Source: an uncultured Acidimicrobiales bacterium
Lineage (GTDB): Bacteria > Actinomycetota > Acidimicrobiia > Acidimicrobiales > SHLQ01
Assembly (NCBI GenBank): GCA_938023735.1
Contig: CALJDK010000067.1
Span: 1 to 44,425 of the forward strand
Direction of reading: 5' to 3'
DNA: 44,425 nucleotides
The translations under genes were made by a program, and so were the position numbers. Positions 22,234 to 31,739 of the stretch are shown here, piece after piece. The stretch's first letter is position 1; each line of letters begins with the position of its first letter. Below the pieces are notes generated by a model. That model saw only the letters and a list, made by a program, of their open reading frames with translations. It was not told where the DNA came from and did not search any database.

Positions 22234-22247
22234 TGGGTGTCCCAGGC

Positions 22248-23111
22248 CTACGCAGCGGCCTTTTGGCGCGACGTTTCGTCGCGGGTCCAGGTGCGGGTTC
22301 CGAAGCGGTGCTTAAGGTGGGCTCCGGCCTGAATGAACACACGAAGTGGGGTGTAGAGCGCAACCCCGGGCCAGTTGCGTGGGTCGTTGAGTAATTTGCG
22401 AATCCACGCCTTGTCGAGCGAGTCGAGGGTGCTCTTCTCGCCGTTCTGCTCAAGCCATTCGAAGAACTCGAGCACGCCTACCTGTTGGCGGATCTGCACC
22501 TTGATGAGATCGCGAAGGTTCTGCGGAAACAGTGGCTCGAAGGTGGCGTTGGTTGCGGTCACTCGACGGCTGCGATCGAACCGCTGGATCGGCAGGAGGT
22601 CCTCGGCGAACAGGTCGGCAAAGGTCGGGATCCACTCGTGGCCTTCGGCCGAGATGGCATAGAGCCCGGTGCCCACATGGCCTTCGGTGAAGTAGTCGGC
22701 CTTCGCCCAGGTGTCGAGGTAAAGGCGTGCAGGCAGGGTTGACTGCGACGTGTCGAAGACGATTCTTGGTGCTGCGGCCAGCGCGTTGGTGCGCTTCATG
22801 GTCTCGACGATTTCGGTCATCGCTCCCGGGCTCACCTCGACATCGGCATCGACGTAGATGCGGGTGACATCGGGTGTTGCGGCCAGCGCCATGTTCAATG
22901 CGGCACCTTTGCCGGCCACGGGACTGTCGAGCACCCGAACCGGATGTCCGTATGCCTCGGCCAGTTCGGCGGTGTTGTCGGTGCAGCCGTTGGTGGCCAC
23001 CAGCACATCGAGTTGGTCACGGTTGGGATCGTTCAGCACCGCATCGAGGCAGCGTTGAATGGTGCCTGATTCATTGTGGGCCGGGATAATCACGGCGGCG
23101 TAGACGCTCAC
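22248..23111 (-). CDS. GT2-family glycosyltransferase
   Basis: Read from GTG 23111, the 287-residue protein starts 'VSVYAAVIIPAHNESGTIQRCLDAVL', the classic GT2 opening. It has 'LDVLVATNGCTDNTAELAEAYG', the metal-binding 'IYVDADVEVSPGAM' and 'PTFADLFAEDLLPIQRFD' near the acceptor site. Its start overlaps the upstream ligase-like gene by GTGA (23108-23111), which indicates coupled translation and supports the GTG start over a longer in-frame extension lying inside that gene. The C-terminal 'WPGVALYTPLRVFIQAGAHL' could be a membrane-associated helix. The donor sugar is unknown. Confidence 0.87.
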   Translation of the reverse strand: MSVYAAVIIPAHNESGTIQRCLDAVLNDPNRDQLDVLVATNGCTDNTAELAEAYGHPVRVLDSPVAGKGAALNMALAATPDVTRIYVDADVEVSPGAMTEIVETMKRTNALAAAPRIVFDTSQSTLPARLYLDTWAKADYFTEGHVGTGLYAISAEGHEWIPTFADLFAEDLLPIQRFDRSRRVTATNATFEPLFPQNLRDLIKVQIRQQVGVLEFFEWLEQNGEKSTLDSLDKAWIRKLLNDPRNWPGVALYTPLRVFIQAGAHLKHRFGTRTWTRDETSRQKAAA

Positions 23112-24388
23112 GAGCGGGCGGTTTCGTTCGGGTTGCTCGCCGATGCGAGTGCGGCCACCATGACGACAAAGGTTAGCGACGGGAGGAACGCCAGCAGCAC
23201 CGATTCGGTGAAGCTTCCGGCGAGCACCATGACCACTGCGGCATCTCGCCACTTGTCGGGGCGTTTCCGGGTGCTGCGCCAGTAGCCGATCAGACTCCAG
23301 AGGACGAAGAACAGGCCAACGAGGCCCATGGTGAGGATGCTTTGGAGATACTCGTTGTGGGCATCGGGCGGGTCCCATCCGGTGCGGCCGGTCACGCCGG
23401 TCTCGCGGTACACCTCGGGGGCGGTGCCTAGGCCATGGCCTTGGACGAGACGATTATCGATGACTCGAATGGTTTCGATCCACAAGTCGGGCCGTCCGGA
23501 CAGGCCGCTTACCTCGGCGCCATTGTCGGGTGTGCGGCTCAGGTCGGCCCAGGTTTGGCTTTCGAACCCGCCGAAGGCCGCGATGAATACCAACACGCCA
23601 AACATGGCAACGATCAGCGTTCCGCGCAGAACCCGAGGGGTCCACACAAAGGCCAGGGCGATGAGCAGACCAAGAAGCGCGGTGCGGCTCTGGGTCCACA
23701 GCAGGGCGACGGCGCCAACCGGGAGGCCAAGAATCGGCAGCCACGGAACGCCACGCTTCCGTTCGATCATGGCGAGGGAGGTCAGGATCAATGTGGCTGA
23801 GGAAACGCCGAGCGTATTGGGGTGGAGGGCGATTCCTTTCAGCCGGCTGAAGTCGATCGATGCGATTCCGGGATTGTCGACTACGCCGATACCGAGCACA
23901 TCGGTTGCGGTTGCGGCGGTGACAAAGAACAGAAGGCCCGCAGTGGTGGCCCGTTCGAATGCCTCCCATCCGGCGCGGTCGACCGCGGTCACCAGCCACA
24001 TCAGCGTGCAGGCGAACGAGACCGAGGCAACAAAACTGAGCTTGGGTTCGACCGACCACGGAATGGTCAGAACACTCCATGAGAGCGCCAGAGTAAGCCC
24101 AACGATTGGGTGGCGGCTCATACGTTCGAACGCTTTGCCCGGATCGTTGAGAAGAAAGAGCAGCGGGCCGCCCGCCATCACTACTCGGAGCGACCAACCG
24201 CGGACGCTGAGCCCATCGGGTCCGCCCAGGCCAAAGACCGAACCGAAGTCGAGCGGCACAAGCATCATGGTGAACACCACACAAAGCATGAGCGGTGTGG
24301 GGATGATCGACCGGATTTCCCGGGGAAGTATCCGCAGGTAGAACGGCGACTGTTCGGCGATTGGACGTGAGCGATTGGCCGAAATCAC
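23108..24388 (-). CDS. O-antigen ligase / Wzy-superfamily membrane protein
   Basis: The 426-residue protein has about 11 hydrophobic helices. The motifs 'LLWTQSRTALLGLLIAL' and, in the large external loop, 'GHGLGTAPEVYRETG' and 'PPDAHNEYLQSILTMGLVGL' (H-N-x-Y-L-Q) are diagnostic of the PF04932 O-antigen ligase/polymerase superfamily. In Gram-negatives these join polymers to lipid A; in a monoderm the acceptor would be another polymer, protein or lipid, or it may polymerise. A second, distinct polymerase-like gene lies at 26904-28307. It overlaps the chain-length gene upstream (24385-24388, ATGA) and the GT2 gene downstream (GTGA). Confidence 0.85.
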   Translation of the reverse strand: MISANRSRPIAEQSPFYLRILPREIRSIIPTPLMLCVVFTMMLVPLDFGSVFGLGGPDGLSVRGWSLRVVMAGGPLLFLLNDPGKAFERMSRHPIVGLTLALSWSVLTIPWSVEPKLSFVASVSFACTLMWLVTAVDRAGWEAFERATTAGLLFFVTAATATDVLGIGVVDNPGIASIDFSRLKGIALHPNTLGVSSATLILTSLAMIERKRGVPWLPILGLPVGAVALLWTQSRTALLGLLIALAFVWTPRVLRGTLIVAMFGVLVFIAAFGGFESQTWADLSRTPDNGAEVSGLSGRPDLWIETIRVIDNRLVQGHGLGTAPEVYRETGVTGRTGWDPPDAHNEYLQSILTMGLVGLFFVLWSLIGYWRSTRKRPDKWRDAAVVMVLAGSFTESVLLAFLPSLTFVVMVAALASASNPNETARS

Positions 24389-25647
24389 GACACCACGACG
24401 ACACCGAGTACATCGATGCCGAGCGCCCGGAGTCTCGAGGCCGCAGCATGGGCCCGCTTTACCGACAGCTTGCCCTTCTCGGCCAGAACGACCACCGCAT
24501 CGACCATGTCGAGATACGCAGCCGACTTGTTGTTGTCGAGGTCACCACATGCGACCACCCAGGGGGAACCGGGGGTTCCGGGCGCAACCTGTAGCCAGTG
24601 GTTGCGAGCGTTTTCGTCCATCCGCTGAGCAACCAAAGTATTCAGCGATCGGGCAGCACTCTGATCGGCACCGCTTTCGGCCACGCTGAGCGTGCCTACC
24701 CGGGCGCCTTCGGCCCGTCGGGCAACGGCGATGGCCGCCGGCATCATGTCGGTGGTGGAGGTGGCCGGCGTGGTTTCGGTGAGCACCGGGGCGCCAAGGT
24801 GGGCGCCCAGACGTTCAGCGTCTCGGATTCGCGCCTGATCCCGGAAGAACACCATGATCAGGGCTGAACCCATCATGGCGCCGAGCAGGAATCCCAGCAG
24901 ACCGTTGCGGGCGGGCTTTGGGCGGGAGGCGTCGGTTGGGGTGAGCGCCTTCCAGGCGACCTCAAGGCTTGCCCGACGGAAGTCGAGATCGAGGGAGAGG
25001 TTGTCGAGTTCGCGCTGCTTCTGGTTGCGCTGGTCCTGACGGGCGTTGCGGTCGCGGGAGAGCTGTTCAAACCGGCTCTGGAGCGTGCGTCGTTCGGCTT
25101 CGGTTGCGTTTTCCTGCTGGGCAAGAACCGCGTCTCGTTCCTGGTCGAGTTCGGCCATTTCTGCCGCAAGGCGGTCCATCAACTGGATGATTCCGTCTTT
25201 GGCCTCTTCGATCTGGGCAGCGCGTTTGATGTCGTCGTTTTCCGCGGCCAGACGCAGGAGCTCGTCGGTGACCATGGCGGCGCCGTCGGCCGTGGTAGCG
25301 CTGACGTTGACGTCGATGCCCTTGGAATCGGGTGGAAGATCGACCCGGATGTTGAGAATCTCGGTGCCGATACTGTCGGCAAAGGCGTCGATCTGGGCCA
25401 GGGTTTCGTCTTCACGAAGGAACGTCTCGGCGGCGAAGCGTTTGCCGTCGATGTCATAAAAATCCACCTGGGTGCTCAGCTCAAGCCGCCCGTTGGCGTC
25501 GAATTGGCGAGTCTGAAGGCTCGAGATAACGAAGGTGAGCGCGCCAACAGCAAGTGCTGCGCCAAGAACGAGTGGAAGATAGCGGGCCAAAACCGAGAGG
25601 GTCTCGGGCACCGTCATCTCAGACGGCTGATCGTTGGTGTCGAGCAT
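24385..25647 (-). CDS. Chain-length (Wzz-like) protein with a vestigial BY-kinase domain
   Basis: The 420-residue protein has TM1 at about 22-44 ('YLPLVLGAALAVGALTFVIS'), an external region with a long coiled coil (about 140-225), TM2 at about 246-266 ('GLLGFLLGAMMGSALIMVFF') and a cytoplasmic C-terminal domain. That domain follows the CpsD/BY-kinase layout ('ARVGTLSVAESGADQSAARSLN', 'VDAVVVLAEKGKLSVKRAH', 'RLRALGIDVLGVVVVS') but has no Walker A (G-K-S/T), no D-A-D-x-R Walker A' and no tyrosine cluster. It probably controls polymer length or export without kinase activity. Its start is 78 bases downstream of the GT4 gene, and its stop overlaps the ligase-like gene. Confidence 0.78.
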   Translation of the reverse strand: MLDTNDQPSEMTVPETLSVLARYLPLVLGAALAVGALTFVISSLQTRQFDANGRLELSTQVDFYDIDGKRFAAETFLREDETLAQIDAFADSIGTEILNIRVDLPPDSKGIDVNVSATTADGAAMVTDELLRLAAENDDIKRAAQIEEAKDGIIQLMDRLAAEMAELDQERDAVLAQQENATEAERRTLQSRFEQLSRDRNARQDQRNQKQRELDNLSLDLDFRRASLEVAWKALTPTDASRPKPARNGLLGFLLGAMMGSALIMVFFRDQARIRDAERLGAHLGAPVLTETTPATSTTDMMPAAIAVARRAEGARVGTLSVAESGADQSAARSLNTLVAQRMDENARNHWLQVAPGTPGSPWVVACGDLDNNKSAAYLDMVDAVVVLAEKGKLSVKRAHAAASRLRALGIDVLGVVVVS

Positions 25648-25725
25648 TGGGGGAATGCCTCGGCTTTCGTGGGTTACACCTCCAGTACACCAAAGATACT
25701 GAAAGGCAACAATGGGCCAAACGGC

Positions 25726-26907
25726 CTACCCGCCGCTCGTTCCACTGCTAACAATACTGCCAACAATACCGCGATAGATGCCCTCTAGACGTTGCAGGGC
25801 AGCGTCAGGCGTGAAGTGTTTCTCGTAATACGAGCGGGCATTCGTGCTTGGCTTGTTGCTGAGCGTGCCGAAGAACTCGGTCGTGGCCTCGGCAAGCGAT
25901 TTCGGATCGCCGGTCACGAAACTGGCGCCACAATGGGCGTCGTCGAGCAGTGCGGTGAAGTTCCCGATATCGGAGTAGATCACCGGCGTTGCGGTGGCTA
26001 GGGCCTCGATTAGCGTGATGGGCAGCCCCTCAGGCCACTCCGATGGAAAGATCAGGGTTTCGGCCGAACGAAGGTGTCCCACCACGTCGGTATTGGGTAT
26101 CTCGCCCAGGAAGCTGATGGTGTCGGGAGCGGTCGGTTCAAGGCGGGCCCGCTCGGCGCCATCGCCAATGATCCGAAGCGGGGGAGCGTCGGCGCCCATG
26201 AGTCGCCAAGCCTCCACGAGCGTTTCGATTCCCTTTTCGGCCACAAGGCGGCCAACAAAAACCGCGCCCGAGCGATCCGCGTTGCCTGAGGTGACCGGGT
26301 CCGGGATGAAGTTGGGATGTACCACCACTCGGTCGGCAGCGATGCCATCGCGAACCAAAAGGTCCTTCATGTAGGGCGTCAGGGCCAGATGTTTATCGAT
26401 GCCCGACGAGTAGGTTCCGGTGCGGTGATGCAGCACCGAGCTGGCGGCTAGGGCGGCCGAAGCGGGCAGCGAGTCGTGGTAGCAGCGGTGGCGAACCGCG
26501 GCCACGGGTAGCGCAGCGCCGACACAGTCGTGACAGGGCCGCCCATCGCGCTGAAGCGTGCCGACGATGCAGGGAATCCGGAACGAGTGCGAGGTCATCA
26601 CTACGGGCACACCTACTCTTTTCGCGGCCCGAACCACGCTGGGGCTCATGAAGGGAAACGGCGTATGCAGGTGCACGATGTCGGTGCCCTGCTCGGCGAT
26701 GAGTCGCTTTACTGCTCGGTTGGCCTCGGGGTTCCAGATCACCGAGGTCAGCTGTTTGTGTTTGGGGCCGGCGAGCATTTCGCTCGACTCCACGAAGAAC
26801 GTATCGACCTGATGGCCGGCCTCGGTGAGCAGCTTGTTTTCGCGTTCGATCACCAGGTTGGCGCCGCCGAAGGTCTGGTGCGCGTTGTGTAGCTGGAGGA
26901 TCTTCAT
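25726..26907 (-). CDS. GT4-family glycosyltransferase with a Cys-rich motif
   Basis: Read from ATG 26907, the 393-residue GT-B enzyme starts 'MKILQLHNAHQTFGGANLVIEREN', has 'DIVHLHTPFPFMSP', then a cysteine motif 'FRIPCIVGTLQRDGRPCHDC' continuing to 'VRHRCYHDSLPASAAL', known in a subset of GT4 enzymes as a structural metal site. The C-terminal domain carries 'FVGRLVAEKGIETLVEAW', 'IIGDGAERARLE', 'FLGEIPNTDVVGHL' and the donor-binding 'IFPSEWPEGLPITLIEALATATPVI'. It overlaps the Wzy-like gene by ATGA (26904-26907). An upstream in-frame extension is a shadow of that gene. The C-terminus is low-complexity (GSIVSSGTSGG). Confidence 0.9.
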   Translation of the reverse strand: MKILQLHNAHQTFGGANLVIERENKLLTEAGHQVDTFFVESSEMLAGPKHKQLTSVIWNPEANRAVKRLIAEQGTDIVHLHTPFPFMSPSVVRAAKRVGVPVVMTSHSFRIPCIVGTLQRDGRPCHDCVGAALPVAAVRHRCYHDSLPASAALAASSVLHHRTGTYSSGIDKHLALTPYMKDLLVRDGIAADRVVVHPNFIPDPVTSGNADRSGAVFVGRLVAEKGIETLVEAWRLMGADAPPLRIIGDGAERARLEPTAPDTISFLGEIPNTDVVGHLRSAETLIFPSEWPEGLPITLIEALATATPVIYSDIGNFTALLDDAHCGASFVTGDPKSLAEATTEFFGTLSNKPSTNARSYYEKHFTPDAALQRLEGIYRGIVGSIVSSGTSGG

Positions 26908-28307
26908 GACTGGTGCACCAATTGCTTGTTCTCGGGGTTCGCAGGCTTGCTTTGCGTTCCTGCGGGGCCCCACGGGTTCGCCGGCGGTGCGAGTTTGGAC
27001 ACGATGGCCAGGGCAACCAGCACGCTGCCGCACCAGCCGATCCAGCGCACCAACGACTGAACGTTCAGGCCGAGTTCGAGTACCTGAAAAACGATGCCCA
27101 CCGAGAGCGCGTGGGCGAGCGGGTTCTTGCGAAGATCGCCCAGGGCTTGGCTTACCGCGGCATAACAGACGCCCGAGAGCAGACCACCGAGCACGATTCC
27201 GAACCAGCCAAACGAGAGCCACCATTCGCCGACCGCGCCGACGGGCCAGCCGTTCTTTACTTCGGGTTCATACTGTTGCCGGAATGCTGCGCCGGGGGCG
27301 ATGTTGGTTGGCTTATCGGCCCAAACGGCACGGGGAACAACACCACCGGTGCCGTTAATAAACAGCTCGGATCCCGAGAACTCAAAGGTGTCTGGCGTGT
27401 CGCGGACGGCCAACACGTACGAGTCATAGACCGTCGCGTTCATCGCCACGCTCACACTGCGAAGTGGGCTGGCGTCAGCGATTGCGTCCGAGGTTCGACC
27501 TTGCAGCACATGGTCACGCGCCACACGCAGACCCAAAGCCGAACCAATGACCGCCACGCCGATAAGGGCGATGCCGACCCAGCGGCGAAGGTCGCGAGGC
27601 GAGCTATTGGCACCCCGCTCTCGTCGGTTGCCGACGGCGGTGAAGACCGGCTCCAACATGAGCCCGGCGAGATAGATAACCACAACCCGGCGCGATCCCC
27701 ACGCAAACACATAGAGCGCGTTGAGCAAGCCGAGGACCAGAAACGGCATGCGAAGAATGAGACGATGCCCCTCGCGCTTCCCGGCAAGGGCAGCGGCGAG
27801 GCACAGCACCATCGCAGCGACCGGCCCGAACTGCAGCAGGTACAGACCAGCAACTGCCTTTTCGGCCTTCGCTGCCTCGATAGCGGCGATAGGGCTTCCG
27901 ACTTTCGCGACGATGACGCCAAAACACATCGTTGCGCCAATCGATGCATAGAGCGCAAGGCGGCGTAGCTGAACGAAGTCGTAGCGACGTTTCGGGAGCC
28001 CACCGACGCTGGGGCGCACGGCAACGTTCTGGAAGGCCACAAACGACAACATCGCAAGGCTCGACCACACCGCTAGTCGGAGGTTGGCGCCATCGATTCC
28101 TCGCGGGTCGATTGCGAGAGGGTCGAGCGCACTGGTGTCGAGACCGAGCGTAAGCATGAGCGAACGCATCCAGTAGAACACCGCGTAGGAGCCACAGATG
28201 GTGACAAGAAAGGGGCGATGCCGGTTCTGTACAAACATGAACGCAATGAACATCGGCAGAATCGCCAGGAGGTTCATCGACACCGAAACCAGGGCGGCCT
28301 CGCTCAT
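26904..28307 (-). CDS. Wzy-like polysaccharide repeat-unit polymerase
   Basis: The 467-residue protein from ATG 28307 has roughly 11 hydrophobic segments and a large external loop with 'GTGGVVPRAVWADKPTNIAPGAAF' and 'VGAVGEWWLSFGWFGIVLGGLLSG'. This arrangement, with a conserved loop then 'GEWWLSFG', is seen in oligosaccharide repeat-unit polymerases (O-antigen_poly type). It sits between Wzx-like and GT4 genes with 4-base overlaps at both ends (28304-28307, 26904-26907), which fits a Wzx/Wzy-dependent assembly pathway. The sequence is divergent, as is usual for Wzy, so the family call rests partly on context. Confidence 0.72.
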   Translation of the reverse strand: MSEAALVSVSMNLLAILPMFIAFMFVQNRHRPFLVTICGSYAVFYWMRSLMLTLGLDTSALDPLAIDPRGIDGANLRLAVWSSLAMLSFVAFQNVAVRPSVGGLPKRRYDFVQLRRLALYASIGATMCFGVIVAKVGSPIAAIEAAKAEKAVAGLYLLQFGPVAAMVLCLAAALAGKREGHRLILRMPFLVLGLLNALYVFAWGSRRVVVIYLAGLMLEPVFTAVGNRRERGANSSPRDLRRWVGIALIGVAVIGSALGLRVARDHVLQGRTSDAIADASPLRSVSVAMNATVYDSYVLAVRDTPDTFEFSGSELFINGTGGVVPRAVWADKPTNIAPGAAFRQQYEPEVKNGWPVGAVGEWWLSFGWFGIVLGGLLSGVCYAAVSQALGDLRKNPLAHALSVGIVFQVLELGLNVQSLVRWIGWCGSVLVALAIVSKLAPPANPWGPAGTQSKPANPENKQLVHQS

Positions 28308-29614
28308 GCTGCACCTGCCCGAACCGGGGTGGGCGCCGAGATCCGCAGATGCGTCTCGATGCCAAGGTGGTGCCGGGCCAGCCACCACAGCGAACCAAAC
28401 AGCCCCAGCGTGGTTGCGGCAACCGCAAGGGCCAGACCTTCAATGCCGAAGGCCGTTGCGCCGGCGGCTGCGAGTACGGGGAGAGCCAGAGCGGCGGTGA
28501 GGTTCGCTCGGGTCACGACTCGTTCGTGTCCGCTCATGGAGAGCGCTTGACCACACAGGCCGGTGAGTGCGTTGAACATTTGGCCGCCGACCAGAATCAC
28601 CAAGGCGAGGGCTGCCGTTTCGTACCCATCGGGAAACACCAGCTGAAGGAGTTGGCGCGGCACGGCCAGAAGGATCAACCCGGCCAGCACGGCTGGAGGC
28701 GCTGCCCGTTGCACCGAGCGGGTCGCGATTCGTTGCAGGTCATCGACCGAACCCGTGGCTGCGGTGCGGGCGAGCGGCGCAACAAAGGCAAGTTGTGCGG
28801 CTTGCAGCGGCAACGCGACCACCATCAGGAATTGGCGAGCGGCGGCATAGAACGCCAGCGGTCGGGTGTCGAGCAGGATGGCGCCGACCCACAGGTCGGC
28901 CGATTGCAGGATGAGTCCGGTTAGTTGGGTGATACCAAACGGCGCGGCGTCTTTGAGAGCGCTGGTCGGCGTGAGGTTCTCCGCCGACCCGCGGGCCCGG
29001 CTGCCGGTCAGTCGAAGGAACTTCACCAACACCGGCGCCGCTACGGCAGTGCTCGTCAGCGCCAGCAATCCAAGGACGGCTCCGGCCGATCCGGGCCGCA
29101 GAACGACGAGGCTGAGTATCCAGAGCCACACAGGAAGCGCACCGCCGTAGCGGCCGAAGGTGAGTTCGGGCAGCCACTTGGCAACCATCACGGCACGGAG
29201 GCCATCGCTCACGAAGTACAGAATCGAGCCGGCGAGCGATGCCAGAGCGGTCGAGGCCAGAACGAGCAGCGACCACTCGTTGACGATCACGCCGACGGCG
29301 ACGGTGGTGATGGCGGCGGCCAGCAGTGCGGTGCGAGTGGCCACCTGCATCGCAGCGCCAACAATCGCGGCACTCTCGGCCGAGGGAGTCTCGACCGCAG
29401 CCAGGTCTCGGAGGATGACCCGGTTCGAGCCAAAGACCCCGCCGATCGAACCCGTGGCGATGAGCGACAGCGCGACAGCAGCTTTGGCAAAAGCATCCTC
29501 GGTGAGGGTGCTCGTCAGCCAAATAACCGAAAGCGCAATGCCAGCGGCGAGTCCTACGCGGCCGAGGCCAGCGCGAACGATTGGTGTTGTGAGGAGTTTT
29601 CCTAGTCGAGCCAT
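28304..29614 (-). CDS. Wzx-like polysaccharide flippase
   Basis: The 436-residue protein has about 12 hydrophobic helices and fits the polysaccharide-biosynthesis (Wzx/MurJ/MATE-like) superfamily. 'LAAGIALSVIWLTSTL' opens TM1; a central 'PFGITQLTGLILQSADLWVGAILLDTRPLAFYAAARQF' matches the conserved segment of Wzx proteins just after the midpoint, followed by 'FVAPLARTAATGSVDDLQRIATRS'. The role would be flipping the Und-PP-linked repeat unit outward for Wzy. It overlaps the sulfotransferase gene by 13 bases and the polymerase gene by 4 bases. Confidence 0.82.
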   Translation of the reverse strand: MARLGKLLTTPIVRAGLGRVGLAAGIALSVIWLTSTLTEDAFAKAAVALSLIATGSIGGVFGSNRVILRDLAAVETPSAESAAIVGAAMQVATRTALLAAAITTVAVGVIVNEWSLLVLASTALASLAGSILYFVSDGLRAVMVAKWLPELTFGRYGGALPVWLWILSLVVLRPGSAGAVLGLLALTSTAVAAPVLVKFLRLTGSRARGSAENLTPTSALKDAAPFGITQLTGLILQSADLWVGAILLDTRPLAFYAAARQFLMVVALPLQAAQLAFVAPLARTAATGSVDDLQRIATRSVQRAAPPAVLAGLILLAVPRQLLQLVFPDGYETAALALVILVGGQMFNALTGLCGQALSMSGHERVVTRANLTAALALPVLAAAGATAFGIEGLALAVAATTLGLFGSLWWLARHHLGIETHLRISAPTPVRAGAA

Positions 29615-30588
29615 GCCGGACTCATCGGACCAAGCAGGTCGCGCAAGCGCGCCATGTCCTGGTCGAGTTCGCCCATGAGTCGGCTGCGGTCAGATTCGCT
29701 GGCCATCGCAGTGCGAAGGTTGAGCGAACGAAGTCGTTCCCGAAGTTCAAAGGGAATCGCGGCCTTGACTGCGCGTTGCAGCCAGCCCACCTTGCGGCAG
29801 GTCGTCAAGAGCTGTTGCATACCGGAGCTACGGAGCTCACCGGAGGAATTCACTGCCCTTGTATCGGCCGATTCGGCTTCTGGATTGAGTTTTGGATCGA
29901 GACCCATCCAATCGATGAGTTCGTTGCACACGGCTGCGCTGTCGTCGATAAGTCGGTCGTAGTCGACAACGGTGAGTTGATCACCGAAACGGTCGAGCCA
30001 CGGCTCGAGTTGCTCGGCATAGCGGCTCATCGACGAGTAGTGCCACAGATGGTGCCAGCCGTCGCTGATCCGGCCGTACTCGACATCGAGCGCCTCGCCG
30101 AAGGTGGCGCTGGTTTCGAAGCCACGGTTTTGGAGGTATTTGAAGGCCGAATAGGCCCGATCGACCGGGTCGCGAAGCACCACGATGACCTTGACGTCGT
30201 CGCCCAGGTAGGTATCGATCTGGGTGAGGGTTTCCTCGGCGTAGTAGAGCATCGACACCGACGCATCGATGCGGATTTTTGCCCGCTGAGCAGGCAGAAA
30301 GGTCGATTCCCAGCCGGTGAGCGAGTGCTGGATCTGGCGGTTGATGGTGGTGTCATCGCCAGGGCCGGCAAAACCCTCGCTACGGGAACCAAGCGAGAGA
30401 AAATGGGTCTCTTTGGGGTTGGACACAGCAATGTCGGGATGATGGGTGAGCTGGTTGACCAGGAAGGTCGATCCGGCCCGGGCTGCGCCGATGATCAGCA
30501 CGTTTGGTCGGCTGGTAGAGGTCGCGTTGTCTGGTGCTGTTGCGGGCGAAGAGCTTGGTGGCGCGTGCGTGACGGTGGGGGGAGTCAT
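29602..30588 (-). CDS. PAPS-dependent sulfotransferase
   Basis: The 328-residue cytosolic-looking protein has the 5'-phosphosulfate-binding loop 'VLIIGAARAGSTFLVNQL' (about 30-47), 'PKETHFLSLG', and the 3'-phosphate-binding motif 'VIVVLRDPVDRAYSAFKYL' (about 135-152), which together define the sulfotransferase fold (Sulfotransfer_1/3). It would move sulfate from PAPS to a hydroxyl or amino group, most simply on the locus polysaccharide before export. A Ser/Thr/Pro-rich leader of about 25 residues precedes the fold. It lies between the GT4 and flippase genes with overlaps on both sides (30585-30588; 29602-29614). No PAPS-synthesis genes are in the window. Confidence 0.88.
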   Translation of the reverse strand: MTPPTVTHAPPSSSPATAPDNATSTSRPNVLIIGAARAGSTFLVNQLTHHPDIAVSNPKETHFLSLGSRSEGFAGPGDDTTINRQIQHSLTGWESTFLPAQRAKIRIDASVSMLYYAEETLTQIDTYLGDDVKVIVVLRDPVDRAYSAFKYLQNRGFETSATFGEALDVEYGRISDGWHHLWHYSSMSRYAEQLEPWLDRFGDQLTVVDYDRLIDDSAAVCNELIDWMGLDPKLNPEAESADTRAVNSSGELRSSGMQQLLTTCRKVGWLQRAVKAAIPFELRERLRSLNLRTAMASESDRSRLMGELDQDMARLRDLLGPMSPAWLD

Positions 30589-31739
30589 CGAATCAGGTCC
30601 TGATAGAGGTAGTCGAGGCGGTCAGCCATGGTGTCGGGGGAGAAAAGGTCGTGGGCTCGTTGGCGGCCGGCGTGGCCTTCTTGGTTACGAAGCAATGGCC
30701 GTTCAATACGACGTTGGGCTTCGCTGATGAGCAGTTCGTAGGCGCCTTTGGGCACAACGGCGCCAGCTGCTGAGCGGGTGGTCGTCGTCGCATCGAGGAT
30801 CGCTCGGCGCATCCCGGTGACATCGAAGGCCACCACGGGACGTCCCGAGGCCAGGGCTTCGCCGACCGCGATGCTTTGGCCTTCCCAGTGCGACGGCTGA
30901 ACCACAACATCGGCGGCGGCGAGCCACGGTGCGGGATCGGTGCGGCCGGTGTGAATGATGGAGCTCGGGAGGTTGTCGGGAAGATCGAAGTCATCCTGTG
31001 CTGGTCCAACCAGAGCCAGGGTGATGTTGCCACCCGTGTGTTTTTCCCACAGGTCGATGAGGTCGCGCTGGCCCTTTTGGGTGCACAGGCGGCCGACACA
31101 GACGGCGAGGGGGCCACGAACACCGAGTTGGCGGCGGGCTGAGTCTTTGTTGGGAAGGGCGGCGAATCGGTCGAGATCGACCGGCACCCCAACTTCGTGG
31201 AACCAGGCGTCGATGTTGGCGCGAACGCCGTGCTGGCTCTCTTCGCCGTTGACGGTAACGATTGCGCCGGTCTTTGGGGCCAGCGATCGCTCGATCGAGG
31301 CGCCAACGATCTGGCTGCCTCGGCTGTCCATCTGGTGAACCCAGCCGTGCGGGTGAAACACCGTGGGCGCTCCGAGGCCGGCGGTGCGTCCAGCAATTCC
31401 AGCGAAGAACGAGTGAAGGTGCACAACGTCGTAGCGGTCAGCCAGCCGGCGAAGAGCTCGGCCCGACCGTTGCAGCGAAACCGGGTTGTTGCGTCCAATA
31501 GAAAGCGGGTGGTGCGTGGTGTTGTCGGTGAGGCTTTCGAGACCGGCAATTCCTACCGTATGACCCCGTTCTACCTGGGCTTTTGCCACCAGACGTACCC
31601 ATTCAGGGACGCCACCGTCGGTAGGTTCGAGGACGTGCAGAATCCGACGGCTATCAGCGACGTCACGTCGCTGGTTCTCTTGCAGCTGGGTTGGTGCCAG
31701 ACCTGCGGGGGACAGAACCTGGTCAAGTACGGCGGTCAT
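30585..31739 (-). CDS. GT4-family glycosyltransferase
   Basis: The 384-residue GT-B enzyme has 'RILHVLEPTDGGVPEWVRLVAKAQVERGH' near the N-terminus, 'YDVVHLHSFFAGIAGR', 'FHPHGWV', and in the donor domain 'AVCVGRLCTQKGQRDLIDLW', 'LALVGPAQDD' and 'VVVQPSHWEGQSIAVGEALASGRPVVAFDVTG' with the E-x7-E region. About 30 residues precede the fold. Its ATG at 31739 directly follows the TAA of the phosphoglycosyl transferase gene, so the two are tightly coupled, and it overlaps the sulfotransferase start by ATGA. It probably adds the second or a later sugar of the repeat unit. Confidence 0.9.
   Translation of the reverse strand: MTAVLDQVLSPAGLAPTQLQENQRRDVADSRRILHVLEPTDGGVPEWVRLVAKAQVERGHTVGIAGLESLTDNTTHHPLSIGRNNPVSLQRSGRALRRLADRYDVVHLHSFFAGIAGRTAGLGAPTVFHPHGWVHQMDSRGSQIVGASIERSLAPKTGAIVTVNGEESQHGVRANIDAWFHEVGVPVDLDRFAALPNKDSARRQLGVRGPLAVCVGRLCTQKGQRDLIDLWEKHTGGNITLALVGPAQDDFDLPDNLPSSIIHTGRTDPAPWLAAADVVVQPSHWEGQSIAVGEALASGRPVVAFDVTGMRRAILDATTTTRSAAGAVVPKGAYELLISEAQRRIERPLLRNQEGHAGRQRAHDLFSPDTMADRLDYLYQDLIR

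Noticed and set aside
29874..29900. 12-bp tandem repeat in the sulfotransferase gene
   Set aside because: The two units match too poorly to separate from chance, so it was not added to the repeat list.
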